The notes beneath the pieces were generated by a model that saw nothing but the letters and a program-made list of their open reading frames with translations, searched no databases and was not told the origin of the DNA. Made by a program: the position numbers and the translations under genes. This document shows, piece by piece, positions 22,861 through 34,344 of a DNA stretch of 64,000 bases. This DNA comes from Pezicula radicicola. Its lineage: Eukaryota; Ascomycota; Leotiomycetes; Helotiales; Dermateaceae. Location of the stretch: assembly GCA_003008705.1 (NCBI GenBank), contig PDUO01000004.1, positions 124,001-188,000 on the forward strand. The letters run 5' to 3'. The stretch's first letter is position 1, and the number at the start of each line of letters is the position of its first letter.

Positions 22861-23558
22861 TAGTGAGAAGACAAACCCCCCACATAATCATTCCCCCAAT
22901 AACACTTCCATACAAACCCCAGATCAAACAAATCAGGATCATCAGCAAACCTTTCTTTAGAACCAAGAATCTTTCCATTATCGTATTCATAATCAGCCCA
23001 AACAGTAGCTTCCTCATCAGGAATTTTATAGCTTCCCTCTAATCCCCCTCCCCCCAAAAAATCATCAGTCTTGAACACTCTTCTCTACTCCTTAAAGTTG
23101 AGGTACAAAAGGTGAGAATACAAAAAAAAGTAAAGCATAGGTACTCGAGTACGTGCCTTCATGATGACACAATCTTTTTCACCATTGTTTAGAGGATCGA
23201 AAGACTCATCGCAGTTTTTGCAAATTACTTTCCTTGGCACTTCTTCTTTTCCCTTTTCTTTTACTTCTTCTCCCTCCGTTTCTTTTCCTTTTACTTCTTC
23301 TCCTTCCGTTTCTTTTCCTTTTTCTCTTTTCTTTTCCGTTTCCGCTTCATTTTATGCAGGCTTGTCCTCGTTGCAAGGAAACGCTTTCGAAGCAGGCACG
23401 AGCATAGAAGCGGCAACTAAGTTACGAGCAACGTGCTCTTGTCTACAGAGCTGTAGGAGAAGCCCTTGGAGGCGTTCAGGAGTTGCGGTCTCTATTGCTT
23501 CAATGGGTTCTGGTGCTAGAACGGGCTCTGGACCAGTGAGATCAATAACTGTTGCCAT
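22860..23558 (-). pseudogene. Cys-rich fungal protein (CxxC...WAD...FxWxC family), disrupted by an in-frame stop
   Basis: Exons 23558-23157 and 23069-22860 give 203 codons plus one internal TAA at 23354-23352. The N-terminal part (RLQGLLLQLC, then VARNLVAAS) and the second part (VICKNCDESFD, then VWADYEYDN and FVWKCYWGN) follow the order of a protein type common in Pezizomycotina, with a CxxC pair, a WADxD segment and an FxWxCC segment. I know no Pfam name for it. The internal stop follows DKPA; the frame continues for more than 65 codons in family-like sequence, and CAA to TAA (CpA to TpA) is the typical change made by repeat-induced point mutation. The intron would be GC-AG (AAG|GCACGT) and is phase 0. 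A 30-bp tandem repeat sits in the linker. Alternatively an unrecognised intron removes the stop. Confidence 0.6.
23261..23320. repeat. Two 30-bp tandem units in the disrupted gene
   Basis: Units 23261-23290 and 23291-23320 differ at one base. On the - strand each encodes KGKETEGEEV in frame with the flanking coding sequence. Expansion inside the charged linker does not disturb the frame. Confidence 0.85.
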
Positions 23559-23771
23559 TTCTAGGAAATTAATTGCAGAATTGATTTTCGATGCGGATTA
23601 AGCTGGTTTGTATCTTGGAGGATCTTCAAGCTGTGATCATTTAGACTTGGGTAATATTCTCACATGCAACATGATCACATAAAAATACTCTTCCGTTGTT
23701 TGCGACCTCTGTGATCATCTCTTTCTTTTCTACTATGCAAAATGCTGCTCTAGTTCTGTTATAGGGGTATA

Positions 23772-25641
23772 CTAATGTCCCTCTGCGAAGGTGGTCTGAC
23801 AAAACTTACCTCCGGCATCTGTGTATTTATCATCAGGCCAGAGCAATTTTCTCCGCCAGAGCGCTCGTATCATCATTCCAAACACAAAAAACCAAACCAC
23901 TACCAACAACCCGGCCAGGACTGTCCCAAAGACCTTGATTGCCTCCGAATCGAACGCTTTGCCGATAGCTTGTGTGGCAGTTATCATTGCGGTGTTTGGG
24001 AAAACAAAAGAAAACCAGGTCATATCGAATTGGATATGGTGCTTCGGGTGATGGAAACCCATCAACTGCCAGTGAGCACCCACACTCACAATGAAGAACC
24101 ACATACATAAACCCCACATCCAAAGCCCAGTAAGATCAGCTTGTAGCTTCAAATAGAAGGCTGCTTCTGTATAGCCCATATATCCGTTTGGAAGGACTTT
24201 TGTAGAAAGTATATTTCCCAGGTGTACGATGCCAGCTACTGTGAAGCCAGAAGGTCCGACTGACACGAACTGTAGAGGTTAGCAAATATGGTAGGGTCCG
24301 ATGAAATGAGGGAGTGTTGCGCCTACCATTCCAGGTCGTGCCATCTCCCTGGGGAGCTTCTGAGTCATGAGGCGGTAAATGAAAGCGCTATATATCATTA
24401 AGCTAACAAGAAACCCAGTTCCCTGAATGGTAACAGCCCCAAGGGAAATTGCAAGGGCGTTGATCTTCGTAGCTGCTGCTGCATCGGGTAGAGCATCCAG
24501 TAGGTTTGCTGCAAATGGCGCGAGTAGAAGTAGAGGATAAGCTGGAAAAATCCAAATTGGTGTCATGGTGTGAATTGGAAAAGTTCTAAGGACTTATCAG
24601 CATCGTTATTCATAACATAAACTGCCATTGCAGAGAAGGCGTGGTCAATGCGAAGCTGTTGAATCAAGTCTGTGTAACAGGAGATGTCCTAAGAGCAAAC
24701 CTAAGGATGGGAAGACCTTTGCATCGCATACGGCGCATTGACTATGATGGAAAACAGTACTCACTGGGTTGACCATATTATCAGGTATATAGAGGAACTC
24801 GCGAGAAAGGCAACAGCAGCGTAGAGCCAGAAACAGACTTGCATGGTAGTTTGAAGCCATTCTCCAGTTTCTGGTATTCCATATTGACATATGTTTATCA
24901 GCATCGTGCCCGTACTACGCGGCAATTAGCAACGGAAGCTCGAGTAAATGCTTGACAACTTACGAGACAACACAAGCGGGGATAAAAAGAGATTCTCTTT
25001 GGTTCGTGAAGGAAGCTCGGAAAGCGCCTGGTTTCCACCAGAACCGTAGAGTGAGACCAACACTATTTATTAGGAACAGACAGAAATTGAAAATCGTAAT
25101 TATAACGCCAATGACCCTGAGCCAATCAGATCGAAATGGGACTAGAAAGTCTTAGCGAAAAGATTTTCCATGCATAAAAAGAAGCAGAGCGCATTTGCCG
25201 TCACTGAGCTTGTCAAGCCAACTTGGCCAGAGGTCAGCCAGACCAGTCGTTGGGCCGGCAAGAGGGGGAGAGCGCTTGTGGAAAGGAGCGCCTACTTGAA
25301 TGTAGAACATTGGCCATCCCTCCTGTTGCCATCGTCATTGTGAACCAAGTCCATGTATAGCAGCCCACCCTGTCTCGTATGCCAATAGTCTTCAGTCCCT
25401 CATTTCCAATGGGTTTCTCCTGTGTTGAAGGGTTGCTCATATCCATACTCCTGCCATTATCCACCGCTGTATTATTGTCCCCTCCAGAAATATGTCGTTT
25501 CCTCTCTCCTCCTTCTTGTATGTCCTCTTTCCCGAAGAAACCGCATAAACTGCTCTCGATATCCGGGGCTCGAGGTGTTTGGTACCCGTTCTCTGGGAGT
25601 TCGCACATCAACCTTCCTGGTAGAGATGTCGCAGTTGACAT
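23772..25641 (-). CDS. TDT-family transporter, Mae1-like malate / C4-dicarboxylate carrier
   Basis: Five exons (25641-25296, 25150-24964, 24914-24765, 24585-24327, 24269-23772) join in frame to 479 residues. A hydrophilic N-terminus of about 85 residues precedes the first membrane helix, which starts at TWTWFTMTMATGGMANVL, a TDT family signature. Other landmarks are NICQYGIPETGEW, the IHTMTPIWIFPAYPLLLLAP helix, and ARPGMFVSVGPSGFTVAG near the end. About ten membrane helices are expected. The family includes Schizosaccharomyces Mae1 (malate uptake), Ssu1 (sulfite efflux) and plant SLAC1 anion channels. The MATGG motif and overall layout fit the Mae1 branch better than Ssu1, but the substrate is not proven. 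A GTAAGT stands 27 bp before an AG near the C-terminus; that interval is too short for an intron and was read through. Confidence 0.88.
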
Positions 25642-26563
25642 TTTGCGAAGATGCCTTCCTCTGGTGGGGTTACGAAGATCTTGGATATTCCATAGAGACC
25701 CAGCAGTATTAAAGGTTCGAGGGTGGTGAGGGCGTAGCTGAAGTTCACCAGAGTTGTGATGAAGATCAAAAGATTCAAGACGATGGAGCCAAGGTTGCTC
25801 AGCGCCATTGTGATTGAGACACGGCCTATCCCGGGAAATCTAGGTTGATGGTGGGATGCAGGAAAAGGCGCTGGTGGAGAAGATTCGGTATTGCGGCAAC
25901 GATGTCATAGGCCTCTATGGAGGGTTGGGCGGCGCTATTCGCAAGACGCTGAATCGAATTGAATGGGGTCGACGGAGACGATTGTTGTAGTTGTAGTTGC
26001 ACAATCACTATGAATCACTATGAGGCTCATTAGCAATGATGCAGTGCGACATACGGCTCAGCTTCTGTACCTCGTCCAATCATTGACGTAGGGAGGAAGT
26101 ACGTACAGTACAGTACAGTGGTAACACCTTCCAGATTTGTTGAGCGCGCATGTGCAGGAGGTCCATTAATTAATTAATTATGGTGGAAAGCTCCCAGGCG
26201 GATTCACCGCCATTCCAGATTTGGTTGGCGGTGTAAGGTGGCAGTACACTACACCATTCACCCCACCTCACCTCCATGTCTGAACAAACGCACGCTGCCT
26301 CTTTTCTGCCCCTCAGGCTTCTGCAAACGAAAACACTCGTTTTTCAATAGTTGCAACTGCTCTGTGCCGTCATCAAGACTATCCGTGCTATCTGTCATCT
26401 AACACTTACTACACCCACTAATCTTCAAGCACTAACATCTGAACTCCAAACAGCTTCACCTAGCAGCTTCTCTTTGAACCCACCGCACTCTTATTAAGAC
26501 GTCTGCCGTTGATGGCGACCAGTATGCCACTTCATCACGGCCGCGAAGAGGTTCTGTACTGTG
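25642..26563. other. Divergent promoter region with a TTAA microsatellite
   Basis: This 922-bp stretch lies between the transporter gene (-) and the acidic-protein gene (+). It contains an ATTA-type run at 26165-26180 (four repeats of TTAA) and GTACAGTACAGTACAGT at about 26,104-26,120. No TATA box is evident. Confidence 0.5.
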
Positions 26564-28491
26564 ATGTCTCTCAGGATATTGGCGCTTGATCAACTGAATA
26601 TATCCAGTTCTTCTGACAGACTCAAACTTTCTGTTTCCGCCACAGCAGTCATCGCATATCCAGCTAGCAGCCTGTCTTCCTTGGACAATGCTGGCATTAT
26701 TGTGGCCCTCACATCTGGGAACATATGGACGTCTCGAGGAGTGGGTTGTCAAATCGAGGTTCATGTGTCAGTGGATGACGAGCTTCTTGAGAGCGCCCTA
26801 CGAGACCAAATCATGGAGCGTCTTGCAAGCTACCTTCGCCATGCTCCGGTGAGTAGACTCGGCCAAAGACTCCTGCGCTCCGCTGAATTTCTATAGCTAT
26901 GGTCCCAATTATCGTTATCAACTACAGTCGAAATTACATCCACACTTCCCACCGTCCCCGAACTCGACATACTCCTCCGTATCAGACATTCAGATCCTAT
27001 ACCCGCCCCGAGATCTTCAGGCAACATCAGGACGATACTGCTAGGATCCAATAATATCGAGGTTCCAGAGGGCGTGATTTGTGCTCGATTTGAGAAGCTG
27101 CGGCTCCATATGGATTTCAAGGAAACAAAAACCACGACTAAGAAAATAAAAATTCCCAAGACCGATATTGACCAGCCAGATGTAATGTTACTAGATGAAA
27201 TGGGTATGGAACAATGTGAAAATGACCATATGGAGGCTATCGAAAAAGTTGCAGGCGATCTTTCTTTCTGTGTTTCTAATTCAATGGCAACCTGTTTTGA
27301 TGATCACAAGACCATCGCTGTGGAACAGAACCCATTAGCACTCAAACAGACTGGCCCAGAAGACGATGAAAGATTGCTATCTCAGAATAATGAAGCCCCT
27401 TCACTCACCTACGAATCATCACTATCGTCACTTGACTCATCTATACGGCCTTTGAAACGACCTAGTTCAAATGACCATGATCATTGCAGATCTGACGGGC
27501 ACTCATCAATATTGACGCCAAGCTCAGCATGTAACCTTGCAGAGGCTGCATTACGTTTACTAATCGGGGGCTATGGTCAGGGCACGAAAGGATTTCGAGG
27601 CGTGCAGGTCAAGAAGCCCTCTCCAAGTACGTCTCTTTCACAGGTTGTTCCGTCGTTGTGGAGTCCAGGGTTCAAAGAGGCAAGATGTTCAAATTTCAAT
27701 TTGGTCGCGAGGTGCTAATCCCGAGCTAGTCCGTCAAAAACAATGCGCATTTCCTCCCCACAGTCGTCCAAGCCATAACGTCCTCCTGGCCACGCAACGC
27801 ACAGTCACCCACACTGCGGCAGAAACTAATGCAGCTAGCAGATTCCCTTCCTTCGATATATCACAATGAAGAAGATTCACCTGGAGATAAGGGATCCGTA
27901 GAACGCCTCGGAGCCGTGGTTCAGTCAAGATTGTGGGCCATGATGCAAAGAAAGCTGCATGATCCATTGGCAGCTCGTCGGTTACGGAGTACATTGGAGT
28001 GTGGAGAAGAGCAACTTGTGCATGATCGGGGAGACTTTGGCGATCTGCTCGCGGAGGCTTCTAAAGCAGGATTTTCGGCGGGTGTGACCATTAACGACCA
28101 AATGGCCATAGACCTAGCGGAGTTCATGGATGAAGAGTCTGTCATGGAAGAAGAGGAAGAAGAGGAAGAAGAAGGATCTATGTTCGATGACCTTCTTGCA
28201 GAACTGGAGGATGATTGCGACCTGCTAGGAGACCATGAGCAGATTGAAAGAGAAGCAGTAGAACAAGAGACAGATGAGATATTTCTTTTGGACAATTATT
28301 CACAGGATGGGGCTGGTATTAAGTTGCAGTTACCAGCGATAGGAAACTTAGATGAGCAGCTGGGAGGTTTCAAGGACCTGGAAAGCCCATTGAAGTCACC
28401 GGAAACTGACAAGACGCTGCTAGGAGACCATTTTGCAGCAATGGCATCTGATGACGGGCAATTAGCAGAATCAGAGAACATGTTAGTATGA
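26564..28491 (+). CDS. Conserved-looking acidic fungal protein, function unknown
   Basis: Three exons (26564-26848, 26897-27626, 27764-28491) give 580 residues. The introns are 48 and 137 bp with good donors (GTGAGT, GTACGT), and the second has a GCTAATC branch site. Residues 1 to about 190 look folded (MSLRILALDQLNISSSSDR at the start, then ICARFEKLRLHMDFKE, possibly beta-rich). A disordered stretch follows. About residues 310-420 are helical (ACNLAEAALRLL, IVQAITSSWPR, SRLWAMMQRKL). The C-terminal 150 residues are acidic, with a Glu run (EEEEEEEEE). I do not recognise a family. Codon use and intron signals are those of a real gene, and it is divergent with the transporter. A scaffold or nuclear role would be speculation. 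Confidence 0.75.
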
Positions 28492-29445
28492 AGTTATTCC
28501 TCTTTATAGAAGGGTTATATATCACATCCTACTTTAAACCCTTTAGTATTATAAAAATACTATAGTGTCTTCAAATCCATATACTTGCCTTTTAAATAGG
28601 CCGGATTAAGTAGTGAGATTTGTCTATAAAGGTACAGATAGGTACTTATATAAATACTACTTTGTATACTCGAATAGACTTACTTTAGCTCTCTTTCTCT
28701 TTATAGAATATAACATTTGCTTTATCATTTCTAATTTATTTGTTACTTCTTACATTTATGCAGCAAGAAGTAGGCAGTAAGTGTTATTAATAATCTGCAG
28801 TTACTATCCACTATTAACAAGTATTGTCTGCAATCTGTAAGTATTACTTTCTATCTATAAGCATTTTTGATAATCTATGGGTATTATCTACAATCTAAGT
28901 ACATTTATTGTCTACTATTTGTAACCTAAGTTCTATCTTCTATTAAGGACTATTCTACTATTGCTTGTACTTAGAACTAAAACTAATATCTATATATTGT
29001 TGAATGGAAAGGTTATGAGGAGCAACATATGGTGGCAATGTAGTGTTGTATTCTGTAAGGATCGAAGAGAGCTCCGAAGTAGGCCTAAGTAGGAAAACGG
29101 TTATATGACTATTGTTTTAAAGCAAGTTTTATTAGTAATCTGTTACTATCATCTGCAGTCTGCAAGTATTATCCGCAATCTGTAGCTATCATCTACCATT
29201 AGTAAGTACTTATTTTAAGTAGGTGTCATTAGCAATCTGTAGCTATCATTTGTCATCTGCAAGTATCATCTATAGTCCATTTATCACTTTATTTAACCTA
29301 ATTGTAATTCACATCAACAAATCCAAAGCATAGAAGATAAATTTTATTCGATTTCCTGTACCTAAAACCTCCCAAAAGAAAAACCCTCCAAATACACATC
29401 CTTACTATTCCTCCAACTCCCATCCCTAATCACCTAATCACCAAA
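28492..29445. other. AT-rich interval with a degenerate short-unit array
   Basis: This stretch follows the acidic-protein gene and precedes the 3' end of paralogue B. It is AT-rich throughout. Its main content is the array at about 28,770-29,280, described separately. Confidence 0.5.
28770..29280. repeat. Degenerate array of AATCTGYARGTATTATC-like units
   Basis: Variants of the phrase 'AATCTGTAAGTATTA' or 'AATCTGTAGCTATCATC' recur about every 22-40 bp (for example near 28,790, 28,834, 28,870, 29,140, 29,173 and 29,235), interrupted by about 150 bp of unrelated DNA in the middle. The units are AT-rich and diverged. This is probably an old minisatellite. Confidence 0.6.
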
Positions 29446-30261
29446 TCAAAAATAATGCCCCCCCTCAATCCTTTCCCACCTCCCCTTACAAGCCCAAACC
29501 CTCTCCCTCAAATCCTTCGCATTCAACCCTCTCCTCTTACCCGACCCCAAATATCGATATCCAGTAATCATCTTCTTAGCCAGCATTCGTGATTCTGGTA
29601 CCCCTCGAGCTTTACTATAAAGCCTTACGATTTCGAGAAAAGATAATTTGTTATCTTCGAGCCAGTTTACTAGTCTAATATCTATGGCTGCTGAATTTGG
29701 AGAAGGTGGTGTGCTTTGGGTTTTGTGAGGTGTTGTTGGAATAGGAGGTGTTGGAGTTGGAGTTGGAGGANGTGAGGAGAGTAAGTTGTTATCTAGAATA
29801 ATAGGGTTTTCTTGTGTTCCGTGTAAGGCTCTATGACTTGTATTTGTATCGTGTCTTGGTGGGGATCGATTGGAGTCTGAAGATGTATGAATTAGGCTGG
29901 TAGACGAAGACGAAGTGGAAGTCGAGGTTTGCGATGTAGATACTCGTGGTATGTTTAAAGGTGGTTGTAATTGCCTATTACTTTGACTTGCATCACTACT
30001 GGTTATAATGTTTCTAATGCCTGGATAACCAATTGGGTGTTCAACTCTTTGTCCTGATATTTGGACAAGTTGACTACTTTTCGCTAAAGTCGTTTTCGCT
30101 GATGTTGTTTTTGCAGATATTTTGTCTATTAAACCCCTTTTCGCTGAACTTCTTTCCGCCGATGTTCTCTTTCCGATACCTGTGTCCAATAAATCTCTTT
30201 TCGTAGAACTCCTTTCTGTTGAACCTGTATCCGTTGATCTTTTCGCTGAAGTTCTCTCCAT
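29446..30261 (-). CDS. Paralogue B of the C-terminal-domain family
   Basis: The frame is open from before 30,320 to the TGA at 29448-29446. The first in-frame ATG (30261-30259) gives 271 residues, but the other two members have a small upstream exon, so the true start may lie further out. The N-terminal part is a degenerate repeat rich in SAKR, SAER and TTSAK units. The middle is Ser/Thr/Pro-rich. The C-terminus reads IDIRLVNWLEDNKLSFLEIV, then ITGYRYLGSGKRRG, matching paralogues A and C at the Leu and the YRYxG positions more weakly than those match each other. One base is undetermined (N at 29771), in the Pro-rich linker. Codons are AT-richer than in housekeeping genes of the window. Confidence 0.6.
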   Translation of the reverse strand: MERTSAKRSTDTGSTERSSTKRDLLDTGIGKRTSAERSSAKRGLIDKISAKTTSAKTTLAKSSQLVQISGQRVEHPIGYPGIRNIITSSDASQSNRQLQPPLNIPRVSTSQTSTSTSSSSTSLIHTSSDSNRSPPRHDTNTSHRALHGTQENPIILDNNLLSSXPPTPTPTPPIPTTPHKTQSTPPSPNSAAIDIRLVNWLEDNKLSFLEIVRLYSKARGVPESRMLAKKMITGYRYLGSGKRRGLNAKDLRERVWACKGRWERIEGGHYF

Positions 30262-30300
30262 TAACGCTCTTTCCGCTGAACATTCCCTAGGGTAGGGTGT
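30090..30300 (-). repeat. Degenerate in-gene minisatellite in paralogue B
   Basis: The phrase GTTCAGCGAAAAG and close variants recur at irregular 18-27 bp spacing. Two reading frames of this strand stay open through it. In the coding frame it gives the repeated SAKR/SAER motif. Confidence 0.55.
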
Positions 30301-32051
30301 TGACAACCTAGACAACGCTGTCACCTTTCGTAGTTCCTTTATCGCAACGACTAATTAACGTCCTGCCTGGCAGTAAATGATGATCGATTTTGTGATTGGC
30401 TGTCTGAGAAAGACTGAATTCCTGACATTACTAGTCTTTGTCCACCATTTGAAGGTTTAATGGTGGACTGCACGGTAGATTGTAGTGGATTTGAAAACTG
30501 GATAAAGGGTATTGGTGTTAGTGTTTATGGTTACTTTCTTGTTGGCTCTTTGGAGGTTGAAATATGTTGCTCAGGTGGGTAGTTATGCTTTAGGAGTGGA
30601 TCATAGATAGTTGGAGGAAGACGTCGGGTGGAGCATAATATATTCTAATGACTGAGTCAGAAGGCACTAACTGAGTCGAAAGCTGCGACTGAATCAATGG
30701 CTGAAAGCTTTGAGTGTGAATATGCAGTTATTGTACTGTATTTCCCGTTCCTTTTAGAGTAACTGTGCGACTCACTAGACGGTCATGGGTGTAAACTATA
30801 CTACTGTCTGGTTGAATGTCAAACAACTAGGTGGGAGAGCCAAGCGAATAAAGGTCTGTGAAAGTGGGTGGAACTCGCGTGTAGAATTTTGAATGTTGTA
30901 GGGCTTGATTGAGAGGGCGCGTGTCTTAGGAAGGAGGATAAGAAAATACTCTGCTTCTCTTCGCTTCTGCTGGTACTCGGAGTACAGGGAAGAGGGTTGA
31001 GGGATTAATTCAACCAAGAACTTCCAGGTACTGTAAAGTGAGTGACGGTTAACTTAAACAATAATTCAATAATATAAGTTTTATTTTTGAAGAGAATTTG
31101 GTGAGCCTAGGTCAGCTGTTAGAAATTGGTATTCGGCATCAACATTTAGATCGCGTAAATGAAAAGTTAAGCGAGATGTGAAGGTGCATTTCTTGTACAG
31201 GGGAGGAGATACCAATACCACTCTGCCTTACTTTGAGATGCAAAATCAGTAAGTACTCTGTACTCGGATAAGGCATTCTTCACCTTATCATCGACCCATA
31301 ATCAATCGGTGTTTCCTACCCATCTAGTTAAGATTGGATGCTCACTATGGGCCTATTTTAACTACTAACGAGGACAGAGCACCCTATCTAGCACCTCCTT
31401 TACCGCAATACACTTTTGAGTGCTGATAGTTCAAGCGGCTCTGGCCGTGGCTGCCAGAGCGCTCCACTAACAGGAAGACGAAAATGAAGATAAATTCTGG
31501 TAACTTCACTTGCTTGTTGAACGGGATGAATAAATCTGAACCATTGGCAAGTTTGCAGAGTCTCAATACAAGGAATTTTGGCAACTTAAAGTAAGTAAAA
31601 CTTCTGTGCCAGTTTTCTTCTGATGATATTAGGACTTTAGCGCTTCTAGGACCGTAGTACAATGAGTTGCTCTCATCGCCGTACAAGTAGGCTAGCAGCG
31701 AAGGCTACGCGATATACTGATGGGTGTTTTTGTAAAACTCATACCATTTTATCTCATTATCTTCTGATAAGATTCTTCGCAGCTTTCAGTAATGAGCCAC
31801 AGTTGACAAAACTCACAGCTTGTAGCCTTGTGAGACCGAAACCCTAGCTTAGTGACGCCGCACTCATTCACCTTGAAAACACCACAACCACATTACCCGT
31901 GTGGTGCGGAAGGTCAAATTTTGATTTTCGCAGCGCAGTCCTTCAACTCTCAACAACAACATCAAACAACTGCACAAATCCGAAAAGAGCAACGTAGACC
32001 ATCGATGGTTTTGCGTTCGCCCGGTATGAATACTTCGACATCTAGGGTGCA

Positions 32052-32890
32052 GTTGGAAGTAACAACGCTCTGTATGTAGGGGATCGTCTGACCCTAATTG
32101 AGTCAGAAGTTTAAACTCTATGCCAATATTAGACTTCCGCCTTGGTTAGGTTACCGCCATATGTAGGTTTAAGAAGCCAGTTGCTGAACCACTACTCCTG
32201 CCCCCCCCCCCCCTTTTTTTTTTGCGCCTTCGGTAAATACTCTGAGTTTGCTTTCCTGTCTTCTTGGATTTTTGAAGAGAAAAACACAAGTAGCTAGTGC
32301 CATTTGCAGTAACAACCCTTTACTATGTAGGGCATCTTCTGGCCCTAATTAAAGTTCTAGACATTGGTTAGGTTACCGCCCTATTTGTGTACATTAGGAA
32401 ATCCACTCGACCACTGTCCTCGCATACATAGTTTTACTACCAGCCCTAACTAAGTAAGAATACTTGTATTGATTAATTGATTTTTATGTAGTGTCCTCGC
32501 TAACTTTGTTCTGTTTTAGGAGGGCTTTTTTTGGTCTTCCTATATGTTTTTAATCAGCTCGCTTATATTTACCAGTTTTGCCGAGTCTAATTCACCACCA
32601 TTGTACACAAATTTAGCGTGTGCTAACCAGATAAGAAATTAGGGCAAATAATGCAAACATGGTAAGTGTAGTTAGAAGTGTTGAGCCCAATCCATGTAGG
32701 GGATCTTCTGGCCCTAACTAACTAAGAAGTCTAACCTTGCATAGTTTAGACTTCAAGCTTGGTTAGGTTCCCGCCCTATGTGTGTTCACTAGGAAAAACA
32801 TTCAACCAACTGTTCTTAGTTTTCTTTTACTACCTCTCGGCAAATACTTTAAGCTTACTTTCCTGCCTTCTTTTTGTAGATTTTATAGAG
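32052..32890 (+). repeat. Three diverged copies of a 250-370 bp repeat
   Basis: GTAGGG(G/C)ATCNTCTG(G/A)CCCTAA occurs at 32076, 32327 and 32696. Each copy is preceded about 25 bp earlier by a GNAGTAACAAC-like or related block, and is followed by TTGGTTAGGTTACCGCC or TTGGTTAGGTTCCCGCC (about 32,142, 32,364 and 32,758). Copies 1 and 3 also share a CGGTAAATACTCTGAG / CGGCAAATACTTTAAG block and the CTTTCCTG(T/C)CTTCTT block. No terminal inverted repeats or coding sequence were found. Copy 1 contains a C run of about 14 bases followed by about 11 T near 32,203-32,224. Confidence 0.7.
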
Positions 32891-34344
32891 CTCGCTTGAG
32901 TAAGCGAGTTGTTAAATAATTCCCTTTCACTATTGTTATATTTTCAGGTTTCTTCTATTTCCTACTTCCTCAAATTTGAGTTCAACTCTGGCAACGATTA
33001 AACTGATCAAGGACCCCTCATCCTCGATTACCATGTCGTCAAATAAGTCCAAAATCCAAAATTAGCAGAAGTTAATAACTAGAGCCGCCTCGCTCAACCT
33101 TTGCGGCCTCTTCGACTTTAAAAATGAAGAATAAATCGATCTCTCTAGTACGAAAATTCCCTCAAAGCCTTCTCATCTCCTTCTCTGACCACATAAGAGC
33201 TGTTTGCTAAGACTATTTTCCAGATCTTCCGCTACAACGGCGCATTTCAATTCCTAATTGGCAGAATTGAAAGCCCAGTCGGGACCAAGTACGCCAAATA
33301 ATATTTATTATCGAGTATGAGATGACACGATATTCTGAACTATATCTAAATAAGAGTTATGGTCAACAAAGAAGATATTTAGACCGAAAGTCACATTTAG
33401 CTTCTTCTATCTTGGAACAATAGAAACCCGAGCTATAGTCATCGATTTTTTTTCATTCGGTATTTCTCCTAGTCGGAGGTTCTTAAAATTTCGCATTTAA
33501 TTTTAAAGCATGCTGCTCTCCCATGTGGTGAAAATGTTGAATGCTGCATGCTGCTTCGAGAAATGTACAACATAGGTAGAGTATTATTTCGTGAACTAAT
33601 GTACCTTTCGTGTAAGCAGGACTTCGGACCTGTTTAAAGCCAGGAACGATTGCTTTGCGTACCAAATATGACACATTTTGTACGTCTTTACATACTATTT
33701 AATTTGTTTTGTATTGTTCTAAATATTATGCAGTGATCAATTCTAGTACTTATCACGATGTCGGCGAGAATAACAATGGCAGCAAATATATACCTTACAA
33801 CAACAATCACGGCTTCTTGGATATTGGTTCAAGTTTTATTAAGATCTGAATGATTGAACCCTAGTAATCATGGGGGTTGGAGCCAGTTGTTATAGTAGTT
33901 GTTTTCTGCCAAGCGACCTGAAGCGTAAGCGAGGGGGAAAAAGGGGGCCAAAGCCCGATTTCTGCACTCAATTTCCACAAGAGTGAGAGAGTTGAACACA
34001 AAATCTTAGGCGCATAATACTTCTTGTGCTATACGCTGAGATCTCAAGGAGGCTGTTTCTCTTTCAAAACTAAGGATAAGATAGCATACCGTTCCCACAA
34101 TGCAAAGTACCACTAGAAATCCAAATCTAGTAGGCTGTGGTAAATGGCAGGTTCCGAGTTTAGATTCCGCTCATATAGATGTAAGTTCCATTGTCAAGTA
34201 CAGACAGAGGTGCAAACTTTGGCCTCCATGGTGGGGAAGAGAGGAAGTCAAAACATATGGGTGACTTGTGTTACACCAAGTGAGGATATACTCGCATCAC
34301 TCCATCGGAGTCTCAATTCTTCCGGGCTGTAAACAGTCCTTGGG

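Noticed and set aside
23161..23601. Open frame of 146 codons on the + strand
   Set aside because: It is the opposite strand of the Cys-rich gene. Its Phe/Ser-rich protein comes from the Lys/Glu-coding repeat read backwards.
23778..23812. GTAAGT...CAG near the end of the transporter gene
   Set aside because: The implied intron would be about 27 bp, below the fungal minimum, and reading through gives a normal-length protein.
31384..31686. Open frame of 100 codons (-) near 31.5 kb
   Set aside because: It has no ATG start, no recognisable domain, and lies among repeats. It could be a relict, but nothing supports a gene.
33018..33305. Coding-like frame MSSNKSKIQN... with four in-frame stops
   Set aside because: Composition is coding-like and the AASLNL piece faintly recalls paralogue C, but the match is too short to call a pseudogene.
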